Numbered from the stretch's first letter, positions 17,725 to 28,308 are shown. The stretch is DNA of 64,000 bases from Prorocentrum cordatum (GCA_963575745.1 CAUYUJ010015500.1:125248-189247); one strand, 5' to 3'. Numbers and translations are program-made. Notes: generated by a model not told the origin, from the letters alone.

Positions 17725-17917
17725 GGGAACAAGCAAGGACATGAGCATAAAAACTCAGAGCTCCGCGCAGATTTCTCGGGCCCGCGCGGGACCCCCCTGG
17801 CGGCCCCTCCAGCGCCGCCCCTGGCGCGCTCCGCGCGCCAGGGAGGGGGGTCCAGCTCCGATCCGAGAAATCCGCGCGGACCTTCGAGTTTTTATGTTTA
17901 TGTCCTTGTTTGTTCCC
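17725..17917. mobile_element. IR-B copy 2, loop inverted
   Basis: The left GGGAACAAGCAAGGACATGA, then GCATAAAAACTC, is matched by the right GAGTTTTTATGTTTATGTCC, then TTGTTTGTTCCC. The loop is the reverse complement of the loop in copy 1. Followed by ACTTCTGTCTCAG, an acceptor-like site. GGTCTCG/GTATCAG just outside the left end could be a donor. Confidence 0.85.
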
Positions 17918-18091
17918 ACTTCTGTCTCAGCTCAGTGGCGCCTCGCCGTAAATTACCTCGTCTCCTCCTCTTCCTCCTCCTGCCCCCCGGCTTGCTTGTT
18001 CGGTGCGGCCCAGGGCCTCCGACGCCCCAAAACACCTGTGGCTGGCAGCTTCTGGCCCTGTCCGCTCGAGGTGTCCGATCCTCCCCGCCCC

Positions 18092-18290
18092 CCTCCTACA
18101 CGCCGGTCGTTGAAAGGAGGTATTTCTGGATTCCCAGGTCCCAATCTGCTTCAAGCGCCTTCCTACTTCAAGAATCGGCATGAGTTTGATCTGTTTTGTT
18201 ATTCTCTGGGAGGGCCTGGACCCAATCCATTTTGTCCGCCTTCCTACTTCATGTTTTTACCTACTTCTTCCGACCGACGTGTATTCTTTC
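18092..18290 (+). repeat. Duplication SD4, copy 1
   Basis: Matches 62,378-62,575 from TACACGCCGGTCGTTGAAAG through CTCTGGGAGGGCCTGGACCC to TACTTCTTCCGACCG. A weaker partial copy begins at 25,262 (TTTTTGGATTCCTGGATGCC). Confidence 0.9.
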
Positions 18291-19138
18291 TCATCGTCGG
18301 CAGCTCTTGCAGCGGTGCGCGCGACGCTCCCTGCGCAGGCGGCCTCGCAGGCAGCTCGGCAACGGCTATCGGATCCTCGGGGCGGCGGAGGTTGCCATGT
18401 CGCTGCCACCTCCCGACCCCTCTGCGCCACCCTTTGGGCCCTCCCGTCCAGCTTCAACTCTTCGTCATCGTCGTCCTTCCCCCCCTCCCTGACCCCTGGC
18501 AGGTTGCAGGTGGTCCTTGGGGGGTTCACGGAGTCATGAGCAGACTGTCGATTATTGTCCTCGCGCGGGAATTCCTTGCGAATTATACTGGAATCGCGCT
18601 TTCGCGTCGGACTTTGTTGCAATGTTTTCAGACGCCAGGCCCTCGACACTCAGGAATCATGCTCTCGCTGTGGATTTCCTCAACATTGATTCGGGAATCG
18701 CGCTATCGTCCGAGACTTCCTCGCGATTCTTGCAGGACGCACGCTGGAGCAACCCGCCTGCTCGACCTGGCCGCCTAGGCCCACCTTCCCGACCCGCCCG
18801 TTAGGGTCTACACGCGCGATCTGCCCGTCTGGTTCTGCCACGTGTTTTCTGCTCCTGGCCCCCCTCCTGCTACCCATCCTCCTCCCTTCCCCTTGTCCCT
18901 TCCTTCCATCCGTCCTCTCTTCCCCTGTCTTGAGGGCTGCACGAAATACACGTTGGAGGTAAAAAGGAAACCCTAAGGGGTATGAGCGAAGACGAAGAGG
19001 GCGGGTATCGAGGCTTTGGGGTATACGTGTAGAATGGCAAGCGAGCAGATAGGTGCGAACCGCCTTAACATGAGTGTCGTTGTGGTTGTTGCTCTTGATG
19101 ATGATGGTGGTTCTGATGATGGGGATGTGGATGCGGAG
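18291..19138. other. Unassigned stretch
   Basis: Includes a partial internal duplication (GGAATCGCGCTTTCGCGTCG / GGGAATCGCGCTATCGTCCG). No gene or element recognised. Confidence 0.4.
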
Positions 19139-19139
19139 G

Positions 19140-19975
19140 GGGAGGAGGACCAGTGTAAACTCATGACGGATCAGCGATGTTGGAATGAAGCCGCCTCGAA
19201 GTTCCCTCTTCATAGGCCTCCACAAAGGATCATTTCCATCGGGGGAACTGTCTCGCTGGGAGACAACCGTTTGACGACCCAGAAGCATGCCAAAACACCG
19301 TTCTCGGGACTCTAACACCACGGATGAACACCACGGATGAACCTGGCTGTTGCGTCTCGACTATCCTGAATCGTGCCAGAACACCATGCTTGGGAGTTCA
19401 ACACGGCGAATCAACGTAACTGTTGCGCCCTCACAGGACTCAGCCCTGGCCCTGAATCTTCTCAGACCATTTCTGGCACGTAGAGACTGGGGATTCGCGA
19501 AACTTCTGCATTTGTTTTAAACGAATGCACGCGGCGCTAAGGCGAAAACCACATTTTCAGAAAGGGCCGCCCTCAATCATTGAAGTTTCTGCAGCTTGTT
19601 CGAACTAATGTGCGCGGCACTACGGCGAGAGCCACATTTTGAAAACCGCCTGCCCTCAATCCGTGACAATCGTGTAAATCTTTAAAACGAATGTGCGCGG
19701 CGCGAAGGCGTGCGCCAGATTTTGACAACCGCCCGCCCTCAATCCGTAAAGCTCTTGCAAATGTTCAAGACGAGTGTGCGCGGCGCTAAGGCGAGAGCCA
19801 CATTTTGAAAACCACTCGCCTTACATGTGTGAAGCAGTTCTTGAGTTTTAAGATTCAGGGTCATAAGTGGTGAGGAAGTTTCAGGCGAAACCCCCAGCCC
19901 GCCCTTTCGACCTGCCTCGGGGTGCGATAGGGAGGAGTTGTTCATAAGGAAAAGGAATGGAGGAAGAGCTGGAGG
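19140..19975 (+). repeat. Segmental duplication SD1, copy 2, with Sat-3 array
   Basis: Partner of 2,450-3,235. Contains Sat-3 units at 19,520-19,850. One short duplication (CACGGATGAACACCACGGAT) is specific to this copy. Confidence 0.85.
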
Positions 19976-20333
19976 TGGAGGAGGAGGAGAAGGAGGAAAA
20001 TATGAAACGAGAGAAGGAGGAGGAGGAGGAGGGGGAGAAGGAGAAGGAGGAGGAGGATGAGGAAGAGGAGGAGGACCAGGAGGAGGAGGAGCAGGAGCAG
20101 GAGAAGGAGGAGGAGGAGGAGGAGGAGGAGGAGTGGGCTTCGTCGCCGTTGTCGTTTTGCTATCACCACCGCCGCCGCCAGCCTCGTCGCCGCCGCCTCC
20201 GTCGTGGTCGTCGTCGTCGTCATCAATGCCGCAGTCATCGTCGCCGACAGCGCCGCCGTCCTGATCGTCGTCATCGTCGTCGTCGTCGTCATCGCCGCCG
20301 CCGCCGAAGCCGCCGCCGCCGCCGCCGCCGCTG

Positions 20334-20417
<84 letters not shown>

Positions 20418-20462
20418 TCGGCGCCGTCGGCGTCGTCGTCGTCGTCGTCGCCGCCGTTCGCT
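19958..20462. repeat. GGA array followed by CGT array
   Basis: 19,958-20,135 is an interrupted purine tract. 20,190-20,455 is (CGT)n / (CGC)n, including about 110 bp of nearly pure CGT. Confidence 0.95.
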
Positions 20463-20473
20463 TTTCCTCCCAG

Positions 20474-20623
20474 GACTCCCCGCCCGCCGTTCTGGCGGGA
20501 TGGAGCACCGGCGGGTCCGCGCCCTCCTCGGGGGCGGCGGCCGCGTCCAAGGGAGCGGCGGCCGACTTCAAGGAGATGCTGCGCGACCACGTGCTCAGGC
20601 CGCGGCGAGGGGGTCCCTCCTAA
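20474..20623 (+). CDS. Candidate 3'-terminal exon, unknown protein
   Basis: A good acceptor, CGCTTTTCCTCCCAG, ends at 20,473. The frame starting there reads DSPPAVLAGWSTGGSAPSSG, then AAAASKGAAADFKEMLRDHV, then LRPRRGGPS and a TAA stop at 20,621. That is 49 codons with strong G/C third positions and a charged amphipathic ADFKEMLRDHVL segment. The IR-V element begins immediately after the stop. The upstream intron would hold the CGT array. No family recognised. It could instead be an internal exon ending at CTCAG/GC. Confidence 0.4.
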   Translation, partial: DSPPAVLAGWSTGGSAPSSGAAAASKGAAADFKEMLRDHVLRPRRGGPS

Positions 20624-20811
20624 GTGGGGTTCGAGTAGATGGATCGGCGATGCGGCGCGATGTGGAGCCCGCGTCGCCGCATTGCCGATGCATCGGCGAT
20701 GCGGCTCGATGTGGATCCCGATGTTTTCCACGCCGGCTGCACTAATGCATTTGCGATGCATCGGCGATGCTGCGCGAACCTTCGACACCATCTGCTTGGA
20801 CCCCAGCCTCT
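20624..20811. mobile_element. IR-V copy 3 (diverged)
   Basis: The left AAGTGGGGTTCGAGTAGATG and the right CACCATCTGCTTGGACCCCA are inverted. The interior has GCCGATGCATCGGCGATGC-type palindromes and GTTTTCCACGCCGGC as in the other copies. Confidence 0.55.
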
Positions 20812-21412
20812 GGGGGGGAAGTGTGGATCCAGTGCCGTTCCGAGCAGGCCCTGCCGCCCTCTGAGTCGGGGGGGACAGGCTCAGGGGGCGGGGGGGCGCG
20901 AGGGAAGAGTGAATATCACGATGCCTCTCTTGGGGGCGCCAGCAAGGGGGATGTGGCGCTCCAGGGGGGTGGGCGAGAGCATTCAAAGGGATCTCAGGAA
21001 GGGAGGCCACGGAACGGATCACAAGGGGCATCAGCACGGAGACCAGCACGGGAGAGTTCCCATCTTGGATCTCTCATACGGCGCGGGCGACCACGGGCCA
21101 CCGATCCACCGAATCCGCCAGATCGACTCGCGCTGGGGCGCAGAGCAATGGCGCAGGATCCTCTGACAGACGCGCAGCTTAGGGAGTGTACTCTTATGCT
21201 GCCAGCTATAGCATTCTATACGAGACTACGCCTTAGGGGGCTTTTCTATGCTGTACTGTGAGGCTTGACCTTCAGTGTGGAGCCCCGGATGCCGCAGTCC
21301 CGGGGCTCGAGGGTGGTACAGCGTCGCGCGGTTTCCGCGCGGCGGACGAGCTGGCTGCCGCAATTGGCCCTCGCGGCCGAGAGCCAGCACACCTTCGCCG
21401 CCCAGGTCGGCC
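20812..21412. other. Unassigned stretch
   Basis: Mixed composition, no clear coding or repeat signal. Confidence 0.4.
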
Positions 21413-21539
21413 TTGGCATCGCTCGGACGTGTGTATTTCTCCTTCGGCGAGGACCGTGAGGAGCATCCCTGATCATCTGGCGAACAAGAACCACGCCCGA
21501 AGCCGAGCAAGATCAGGGAATGGACGTCCGAGCGATGGC
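21413..21539. mobile_element. IR-F copy 3
   Basis: TTGGCATCGCTCGGACGTG to GGACGTCCGAGCGATGGC, uninterrupted, 127 bp. Confidence 0.8.
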
Positions 21540-21685
21540 CAGCGGCGGCAGCCACTTCTCGGCCTCTGGAGCCTCGCCACCTCCGTGCTGCTCCCGGGCC
21601 TCGTGCCCTCCGCCCCGGGCGCGGCTGCCGCGGCTGGCCGCCGTCGAGCGGGGAGCCCTCGACGGCGGAGCCTCTCGGCCCCACC

Positions 21686-21848
21686 CCGCAGGGCAGGGCT
21701 GGACCCCAACGGTGTCTTTGGTGATCTCGTGGGCCGTTTTCGTTCCGATTTCGTTTTGCGGTAGAGGCGGATTCGAGGCAGAAACGAGGGAACGCGAACA
21801 GGAAGCGAACACGACAAACACCGTCTAGGTTCAGCCCTGTCGCAGGGT
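21686..21848. mobile_element. IR-O inverted repeat
   Basis: The left GCAGGGCAGGGCTGGACCCC and AACGGTGTCTTTGGTG are inverted against the right AACACCGTCTAGGTTCAGCC and CTGTCGCAGGG. The loop carries GTTTTCGTTCCGATTTCG. One copy in the window. Confidence 0.6.
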
Positions 21849-21869
21849 ATCGCACGGACTAGTTCCTGC

Positions 21870-22085
21870 ATGCCCCTGCCGCCGCTGGAGGCGCTCGCGT
21901 CGCTCCTCGACTCCTCGAGCCCCGTGACTGCCACGCCCGTCGCGGCGACGGTCGCCGGGTCAGTCCGGATCGAGATCGCAGACGACCACCGTCCCCAGCC
22001 CGGCGGCATTGGGGCGGGTTACTGCCTGCGCCGCGGAGCTCGAGCTGGAGCCTCGGTGGGCCGTCCTCCCAGAGCCCCGCACGTG
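21870..22085 (+). CDS. Candidate exon between IR-O and IR-E
   Basis: ATG at 21,870. Reads MPLPPLEALASLLDSSSPVT, then ATPVAATVAGSVRIEIADDH, then RPQPGGIGAGYCLRRGARAG. Mixed hydrophobic/charged composition with G/C third positions. It lies between two IR elements. The reading continues into IR-E, where it loses coding character. If IR-E is an intron here its acceptor is not obvious, because the right TSD (ATGTG) lacks AG. The initiator may simply be an internal Met. Confidence 0.33.
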
Positions 22086-22245
22086 TCAGGAGGGGAAAAA
22101 ACACCGACACAATTCATCGTCGATTGCCCAGAAAATATGGGAAACTATGGGAAGTGGGGGGAAGGCAAAAACCCAGAAGATATGGGAAACTATGGGGAAT
22201 CTTTTTATTTGTGGGTATTTATTTGTGTGTCCCAGGGCCCCTTTA
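22086..22245. mobile_element. IR-E copy 2, 5-bp TSD
   Basis: TCAGGAGGGGAAAAAACACC to CCAGGGCCCCTTTA, 160 bp. Flanks ACGTG (22,081-22,085) and ATGTG (22,246-22,250), 4 of 5 matching. Confidence 0.82.
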
Positions 22246-22439
22246 ATGTGGTCCGACTCGCTGCGCGCGCCGTCGGAGGAGGTGGCCCGCCTCGGAACAA
22301 CTTAGCGAACACATGCCACGTTCATCCATCAACGCCTCCCCCTCCCCCCAATGTTCCAAGTTGGCGGTGGGTCTGATGAGGTGCACTTCGACCGCAGTCT
22401 CCCTCCACCGTTGGGCTGGCGGAGGCCGTCTTCGTGGTG

Positions 22440-22654
22440 CTGGCGAGTCAGCGGAGGGATGGCACCCTCGGACGTGCCGCTCGCGCGCCGCGTTCGTGGA
22501 GTGCCTCGCTGGCCTGCCAGCCGGGCCGGGCCGCGGCATTTTCTCGGAGGCCCAGGCGCGAGGCTGCCTCTGGGGCGCGGGCTGGGCTCCCGAGTGGCTG
22601 CCGCCATGGCGGATCTGGACTGCGCGGACTTGGCAGACCGCGATGATGGGATAG
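22440..22654 (+). CDS. Candidate exon, Trp-rich C-terminus
   Basis: Reads AGESAEGWHPRTCRSRAAFV, then ECLAGLPAGPGRGIFSEAQA, then WGAGWAPEWLPPWRIWTART and a TAG stop at 22,652. The composition is protein-like and unusually rich in Trp. The minus-strand frame over the same bases is Pro/Arg-rich. No family recognised and no certain splice sites. Confidence 0.28.
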
Positions 22655-24165
22655 TACGATCGGATCCCACGGTGATGGGGTCGCACAGTGATCGGAGGCC
22701 ACGGTGGGGGGGCACATGGTAGATGTGCGAGCAACCATACGGAAACCGAACGCCAGCACATCCCGTTCAAGCGCATGAGAAAAGAAGGAACGGCCAGAAA
22801 GCGAAAGCACTGCTTGGCGGCCCGGGACCACGGCACCGAGTGACGGCGGCACGGTTGCCGATGCACGCGTATACACATGCTTGCGCATCTCAGACAGATG
22901 CGCGCAAACATCTCCAGCATGGTATCGCATGCGCAGTTGGCACGGGGGTTGAGAACAATCCTGGCGTTGTCTGGGGTGCCCTCGCCTCGTGTTCTTCGTG
23001 TTCGGGGGCCCTCCGCATGATAACGTTGTTCGTCTGGGGTATATCGCCCTGGTGCATTGAGGCTTCCGTCACAAATCCCGCGCTCTCGTGGCCACGGCTT
23101 GACTGTACCGCAGGTGGGGGGGACATTATCTGAGGGCCTGCTTTCGTCTTGCTGTGGGCCAGGCAAAGAGGGCGGACGGGCGAGAGGTCGGTCCTCGCTG
23201 CTCCTCGGATCCCCTGTCTGGGCGGCGTGCTCGAGGGGTGCGGCTCGCGATCGACGCTGGAATGAACAATGGTTTGATCGCATCGCACGGGGATTGCGCC
23301 TGGCCTGGCCAGGCTTGTTGTAATCCCAGATCTCCAACGATATGTGTGTTTTCAAGTGGCGTTTTTTTCTTTTCTTCCGATTCGGGCCCCAGGACCACCA
23401 ACATTGGATCGGGCGCGAAAACATAACCCCAGGGAAGGGATCGGGGCCTCTGGGGCCGCAAATTGAAAAAAACATTAGATCGTAAGATGGCTGGGAATAC
23501 GCAGTAGGCACACCACATAGCAAAATCGGTCTGCCAGTAAGTGCCCCACGGAAATGTCCTATCCCTCGATGCCCGAGGAACTCACAGAAGCTCTGGGGCG
23601 CTTTAGGACCCTCGAAGATCGACGAATCATGTGGCGCAAGACTTCTTGTAGTCAGATTTCTCCTCATCGTGGCGCAAGACTTCTCATCGTACGTGTCTGC
23701 TGTGCTGCCCCAGGGATCCCCCTCCAGGAGGGGAATGAGCTGAGATTCGAGAAGACGTACGCCTCTTCGCGCCGCGATGAGAATCACGGTGGGAAGTTCT
23801 TGTTATGCAGCTGTTGTTTCTTGGGAGCAATCGCCGGGCCTCGGGGCTGTCAAACAGCTGTTCAGGACGAAAAAGCGGGCCCCAGGGACGGGGTCGACGA
23901 ACATTGTGGCAGAAAATGTCATATGGCCAGATTTCTCATCGTACTTGTCTGCTGGAGCGTTCCGGCCCCCCCTTCGTCCCAGAGCTCGATGAGATCCTGG
24001 ATGTGTGTTAGCCCAGGCGTGTGCTCACCCCGCTCGGCTCCGCCGATAGTGTGCAGCCCGTGTCGGCCATCGCTGCGCTGCCTGTGTCGTACTGAAGGGC
24101 CTCGGTGGACAAACACACGGTGGCGCTAACACGCGTTCAGAGGATCATCGAAGAGGGGAGCTGAA
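22655..24165. other. Less repetitive stretch, no gene identified
   Basis: Mostly single-copy-looking sequence. 23,535-23,700 resembles 28,010-28,165 (AAGTGCCRCACGGAA, CATCCCTCGATG, AGATTTCTC, TCGTRYGTGTCT), so a diverged dispersed repeat is present. Confidence 0.45.
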
Positions 24166-24179
24166 AGAGAAAGAAATAA

Positions 24180-24360
24180 AGGTGGAGGAGGAGGAGGCGG
24201 AGGAGGGGGAGGAGGAGGAGGAGGAGGAAAACGAGGAGGAGGAGGAGGAGAAGGAGGAGAAGGAGGAGGAGGAGGAGGAGGAGGAGGGGGAGGAGGAGGA
24301 GGAGGAGGAGGAGGAGGAGGAGGAGGAGGAGGAGGAGGAGGAGGAGGAGGAGGAGGGAGG
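24180..24360. repeat. GGA array
   Basis: About 180 bp of interrupted (GGA)n. Confidence 0.95.
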
Positions 24361-24486
24361 TGGGCCGGGGCCGCGCGGTGCCCCAGGCCGCCCGGCGGCC
24401 CCGCCGACGTGGCCAGGAAGCTGCGGAGGATGAGGCTCTGCTGCCAGGACGGGCGGGGTCGGAGGCCACAGCGGCTGCGCCTGAGA

Positions 24487-24653
24487 TCACCACCCACCAA
24501 ACCACCCCAGCCCAACCCGAAGGCTCAGATTTACCCTCGATTTCTAGTGGGGGGGGGGGTCCGGAAACATCGAGAAAGCACAGATGGAACCCATACCCCC
24601 CCCCAACCCGAAATTCGGGTCTTCGGGTTGGGTTGGGGTGGTCTGGTAGGTAG
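24487..24653. mobile_element. IR-C copy 3
   Basis: 167 bp, arms as in copy 1. Flanks GCCTGAGA and TCATGAGA agree at 6 of 8. Confidence 0.85.
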
Positions 24654-24886
24654 TCATGAGAAGTGCCCATCGGTTTGTGGAGGACGATCAAGGGAGAGGA
24701 AGCATGCTGCCGAATAATTCCCAGATGTCTAAACCATGTTTCAAACATGTTTCAAATATGCTAAACAAATGTCTGAAACTTTTCAGAGCATGTTTCACAC
24801 ATTGCCAGCACATCTTTACTTTAATGATAGGATCGTTAGAGTGTCCATCGTCGTGGCATCCACAACCATCGGTCGTTGAGATTGGT

Positions 24887-25238
24887 GAGGCTTCGGGTTG
24901 CGTGCAGACAGCCCCGCCAGGTGGTCCTGGCTGGCCTGAGCAGCCCCCCCGAGTACGGTCAGCCCGCACAGTAAGGGTGGGCAGCCTTCCCAAGGGTGCC
25001 CTTGCATCCTCGCCTCCTTGGCCCATGCTTGGCCACTTTCGTTGGCCGCGCCCCGCTCGAAAAGCTTCGACGTGGGCGTCCAAGGCCCTTGCATCCTTAT
25101 CGTGCATCCTTCCTATACGGGTTGACTGTAGTCTGGGGCGGTCTCAACACCCTGGCGCCGCCTTCGGCGGCGCCCCATATGGGGCGCTGTTGAGGCCAGC
25201 TGAGAGGGGGGGGCTGTCTGTGCGCAGCCCGAAGCCTC
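24887..25238. mobile_element. IR-Q foldback, ~350 bp
   Basis: GAGGCTTCGGGTTGCGTGCA, then GACAGCCCCG, on the left. GGGGCTGTCTGTGCGCAGCC, then CGAAGCCTC, on the right. A second inner palindrome GGCGCCGCCTTCGGCGGCGC lies near the right end. Confidence 0.75.
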
Positions 25239-25535
25239 AGCAAGAAGTGCACGTCGGTAGTTTGATATATGTATTTTTGGATTCCTGGATGCCAATTTAC
25301 TTCATGCGCCCTTCGATGTCAGGTGTCGAGCGGTTTTCCCTTTTCCCTCCTCTTCAGGGGTCGAGTGTTCGTGCCGTTCCTGGGTTCGGGGTCGGTGGAC
25401 TTGCTCGTGGCCGAGGCTCACCGTGCCAGACTGGCCTTCGGCTCCTCATTCAGCGTTCCCTACGGTAGCACCGTTGCTGCATCTGCCGGGAGTCCGGATA
25501 GATATGACGCGGCTAATTTTCGGGCGAAAATAATT

Positions 25536-25671
25536 ATACACATGCACCGATCCTGGCAAGGCCCATCCTTGACCCAGGTTCGGTGCATGTACCTTCCTGG
25601 CCAGGGTCGGAGGGCGTATGCACCGATCCTGGGCTCAGCATGGGCCTGGCCAGAATCGGTGCATGTGCATA
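25536..25671. mobile_element. IR-K copy 1: double foldback
   Basis: Four related arms in alternating orientation: ATACACATGCACCGATCCTG, CAGGTTCGGTGCATGTAC, GTATGCACCGATCCTGG and CCAGAATCGGTGCATGTGCA. Each half folds back and so does the whole. Same architecture as 31,321-31,473. Confidence 0.8.
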
Positions 25672-26089
25672 GTTCTTTTTCCTCTATAAGCTTGGGCGAG
25701 AGCTGGCTGCACATGGGGGCAGATAACTCTCCAGCGCTCCACCCTGCTGTGGCCAGGTACGCTGGGCTTCCCCGCGGGCGGGTCCAGCGCGAAGCCTCGG
25801 GACGTCTCGCACGCGAGCCCAGCCGTGTGTCCTTCCGGCTTCCTGGTGTGCGCACGGGGGCTTCCAGGCTCACATGCGATTGCTTCTCCAAGCTCACCAG
25901 TTTTGACTCGGTGACCGGTCCTGAGACACCGCCCAGGGTCCCTGAGACGAGCTTTTCTGGGCATGGGCGGGGTTCCAGCCTGTCTCTGTAGCGGGCGGGC
26001 GAGTAAGAGGACAACATGCAAGCCCCCGCGATCGAGGACGCCTGTCTCGGGCCGGGCGAATGGGGGGGGGGATTGGGAAAGGGAGGGTT

Positions 26090-26225
26090 ACGAAATTTGC
26101 TGCATGCAGCTGTTTTCGGTCCCACCGAGGGGCCCATTCCTCGATACATAGCCGCCTCCGGTGCTGGGAGGCGCCAGGAAAATCAGCTACGTGAGCTGAT
26201 TCTCACCCCCCCAATTGCTATCCCC
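26090..26225. repeat. Dispersed repeat R7, copy 1
   Basis: CTGCATGCAGCTG, CCTCGATACATAGCCGCCTC and CGGTGCTGGGAGGCG match 52,850-52,985. A shorter form is at 47,085-47,160 (GATGTATACATGGGCGCCTC). The centre is a GCCTCC...GGAGGC hairpin and the right edge is a run of C. Confidence 0.75.
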
Positions 26226-26245
26226 CCCTTTCGCCCGACCCGACT

Positions 26246-26319
26246 GTCCCAGGGCGGTTGGAAAGTTTACATCCCCACCTGTCCCCGCAGGGGTGTCGAC
26301 TTCCCAGCCGCCCTGGGAC
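26246..26319. repeat. 74-bp hairpin (IR-T)
   Basis: GTCCCAGGGCGGTTGGAAAG and TTTACATCCCC fold on AGGGGTGTCGACTTCCCAGC and CGCCCTGGGAC, leaving a loop of about 12 bases. Confidence 0.8.
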
Positions 26320-26377
26320 GGGCGTCCCGCATGGCGCACATGTCGGCTGACCCCGCGCCGCGCACGCGGCCGCCCAG

Positions 26378-27590
26378 GACAGCGTCGCGTTCGAGAAGTC
26401 CCACCTGTCTCGCATGAGGCATCGCCTGTCCCGCGTCGAGATGCTGGGCGCGGTGGCGGAGCTCGAGCGCGAGCTGCGGGCGGGAGGAGCCGCTGCAGAG
26501 GCCCAGCTCGACGGCGGCGCCCACGAGGCGGCCTCCTCCTCCTCCTCCTCCTCCTCCTCCTCCTCCTCCTCCTCCTCCTCCTCGATCCTCCTCCTCCGCC
26601 TCCTCCTCCTCCTCCTCCTCCTCCTCCTCCTCCTCGAGGAGGTGGCCTCCCCCCCTCGAGGAGGTGGCCGCGCCGCCGCCGACGGCCGGCAGCGTCGGCA
26701 GCGCGGCAGCCCTTCCACGAACACGGCGGGCACGCCAGGTAAGAAATTGTCGGAGGTTGATCAACCTCCCACCCTGACAAGTCGATTGAGGAGTTGGCCG
26801 TTTTCGGTTCGCGAGCGGGCGTCGCGGCCGTCATTTTTGTGGGTCCAGGTCCGTCGGTTCGGTCCCAGGCCGTTTTCATTAATAGGAGGTTTACTAAAGG
26901 GAGGTTTGTCCACCGCCGAAATTGGCCTGCCTCGAAGAAGAACAACGGCACGAACATAAACTGTTGGCGCTCCGTGCGGATTTCTTGGATCAGCGCTGGG
27001 CCCCCCTGGCGGCGCTTCCGGCGCCGCCAGGGAGGGAGACCGGGCGCGGATCCACGGAATCCGCGCGGAGCGCCAAAAGCTTATGCGTATGCCGTTGCTT
27101 TCTTTTTCTACTGCCAGCAGGTGCCCCAACGGACATCTCTCGTCCCCCCGATCTCCAGAGCGAGGTGCAGCGGCGGGGGGAGCTGCTCCGGCGGCTCGCC
27201 CCGACGGCCGGCGCCCCCGGGGCGGCCTGCGCCCCGGAGGCGGCCGCGCCGGCGGCGGCCAGGAGAGCCTCGGCAGTGCAGGCAACGCCCAGCCACCGAC
27301 ACGGCAGAAGCACACCAAAGAGGATCGGCCTGCCAGCGGGTGCCCCCAGCGGCATCCGACGGCCCGCGTCGGCGGAGGGGCAGGGCGACGCGCGCGGAGC
27401 CCAAGGGCCCACGCCGAGGCCGTCGTGGCACGGGGCCTGCTTTGTCCGAGCTCCTCCGGAGGCGCCCGGCAGCCCCACGGCGCGCGCGGGGGCTCTCTGT
27501 GGGCGCAGGGAGGGCGCCTCGAGGTGCGAGAGCGGCGTGCCGGCAGGTGCCCCACGGAGGTGCTCTCCTCCCCCGACGGCACCAGGGACA
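26378..27590 (+). CDS. Candidate two-exon gene (coiled-coil-like, unknown)
   Basis: Exon a, 26,378-26,738, begins after CCGCCCAG. It reads DSVAFEKSHLSRMRHRLSRV, then EMLGAVAELERELRAGGAAA, a leucine-spaced charged helix. A (TCC)n serine/leucine tract follows, then GSPSTNTAGTP. It ends at a near-consensus donor, CCAG/GTAAGA. Exon b begins at 27,121 after a textbook acceptor (TTGCTTTCTTTTTCTACTGC then CAGCAG). In the same frame it reads GAPTDISRPPDLQSEVQRRG, then ELLRRLAPTAG, again helix-like. The 382-bp intron contains IR-U and IR-B copy 3. Exon b is open to about 27,590, where IR-I begins. Its true end is not known, and an alternative frame after the TCC tract is possible. The frame-compatible join and the two good splice sites are the support. 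No homology is recognised. Confidence 0.42.
26744..26925. mobile_element. IR-U inverted repeat in candidate intron
   Basis: The left AAATTGTCGGAGGTTGATCA, then ACCTCCC, resembles the reverse complement of the right GGGAGGTTTGTCCACCGCCG, then AAATTG. GGCCGTTTTC occurs near both ends of the loop. Confidence 0.5.
26938..27099. mobile_element. IR-B copy 3
   Basis: AACAACGGCACGAACATAAA, then CTGTTGGCGCTCCGTGCGGA, on the left. TCCGCGCGGAGCGCCAAAAG, then CTTATGCGTATGCCGTTGCTT, on the right. Diverged from copies 1 and 2 in the outer arm but with the same ATTTCTTGGATC inner arm and GGCCCCCCTGGCGGCG loop. Immediately followed by the acceptor at 27,120. Confidence 0.8.
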
Positions 27591-27770
27591 TACAGTCGGG
27601 GCGCTGAAGAGGGAACCCTTTTCGTTGGGGAGGGGCTCGGTGTTCCTTGATTGTTGCACAGTTTGCCTTGGGTTTTCCTTTTGTTTTCCATGGGAAATCA
27701 AGACTTCACTTATGGGAACAAGGGGCCCCGTTCCTTCTTTAGGGTTCCTTGGGTCAACGCCCCGACTGTA
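27591..27770. mobile_element. IR-I copy 2, TA-flanked
   Basis: 180 bp, TACAGTCGGGGCGCTGAAGA to GGTCAACGCCCCGACTGTA. High similarity to the copy at 5,031-5,209 (GGCTCSGTGTTCCTTGATTG). Confidence 0.85.
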
Positions 27771-28308
27771 CACAAGCTCTGGGCACCTGTGGTCAGATGG
27801 TGGATTACTGACCCCGCTTTCTCTGCCAGGCAGAACCACGTCATACCACGCGCCTCCTCGTCACGCAGCCTGACCGTTGCGAACCACCTCATGGGTAGCT
27901 TGGTATCGCTTGGTGCCCGTTTGGAAGCGAGGGTGGTCAAAAGCGAGGTCAGTTCGTTTGCCTCTCAATTTGCGCAGAAGGCGCATCAAGTAAGAAAGTT
28001 ACCTGCCAGCAAGTGCCGCACGGAAGTTCTCATTTCTCATCCCTCGATGGCCCCAGTGATCCCCAGAAGCTCTGTGCCGCCTGCGGGACCCTCAGAGATC
28101 TACGAAGAGGATGCCCCGGGATGGCTGGTAGCAAGATTTCTCATTGTATGTGTCTACCCTGGCTCCTAGCTCGTAGCCCTGACCCCGTGTCCACGTTGCA
28201 TCCTCCACGCTCGACGAGATGGGCTGCCAGGAATCGTTGCCGTCACGGTGCCGTGCAGAGGCTCGGGCAGGAGGGCCAGCCTACAGAGCTGGCAGTGTGG
28301 ATTCGCAC
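27771..28308. other. Unassigned stretch
   Basis: 28,010-28,165 is the diverged repeat shared with 23.5 kb. The rest is unremarkable. Confidence 0.4.

Noticed and set aside
17651-18778. 375-codon frame crossing IR-B and SD4
   Set aside because: The middle part is made of repeated elements found elsewhere in other frames. Only the upstream acidic segment is kept as a weak exon candidate.
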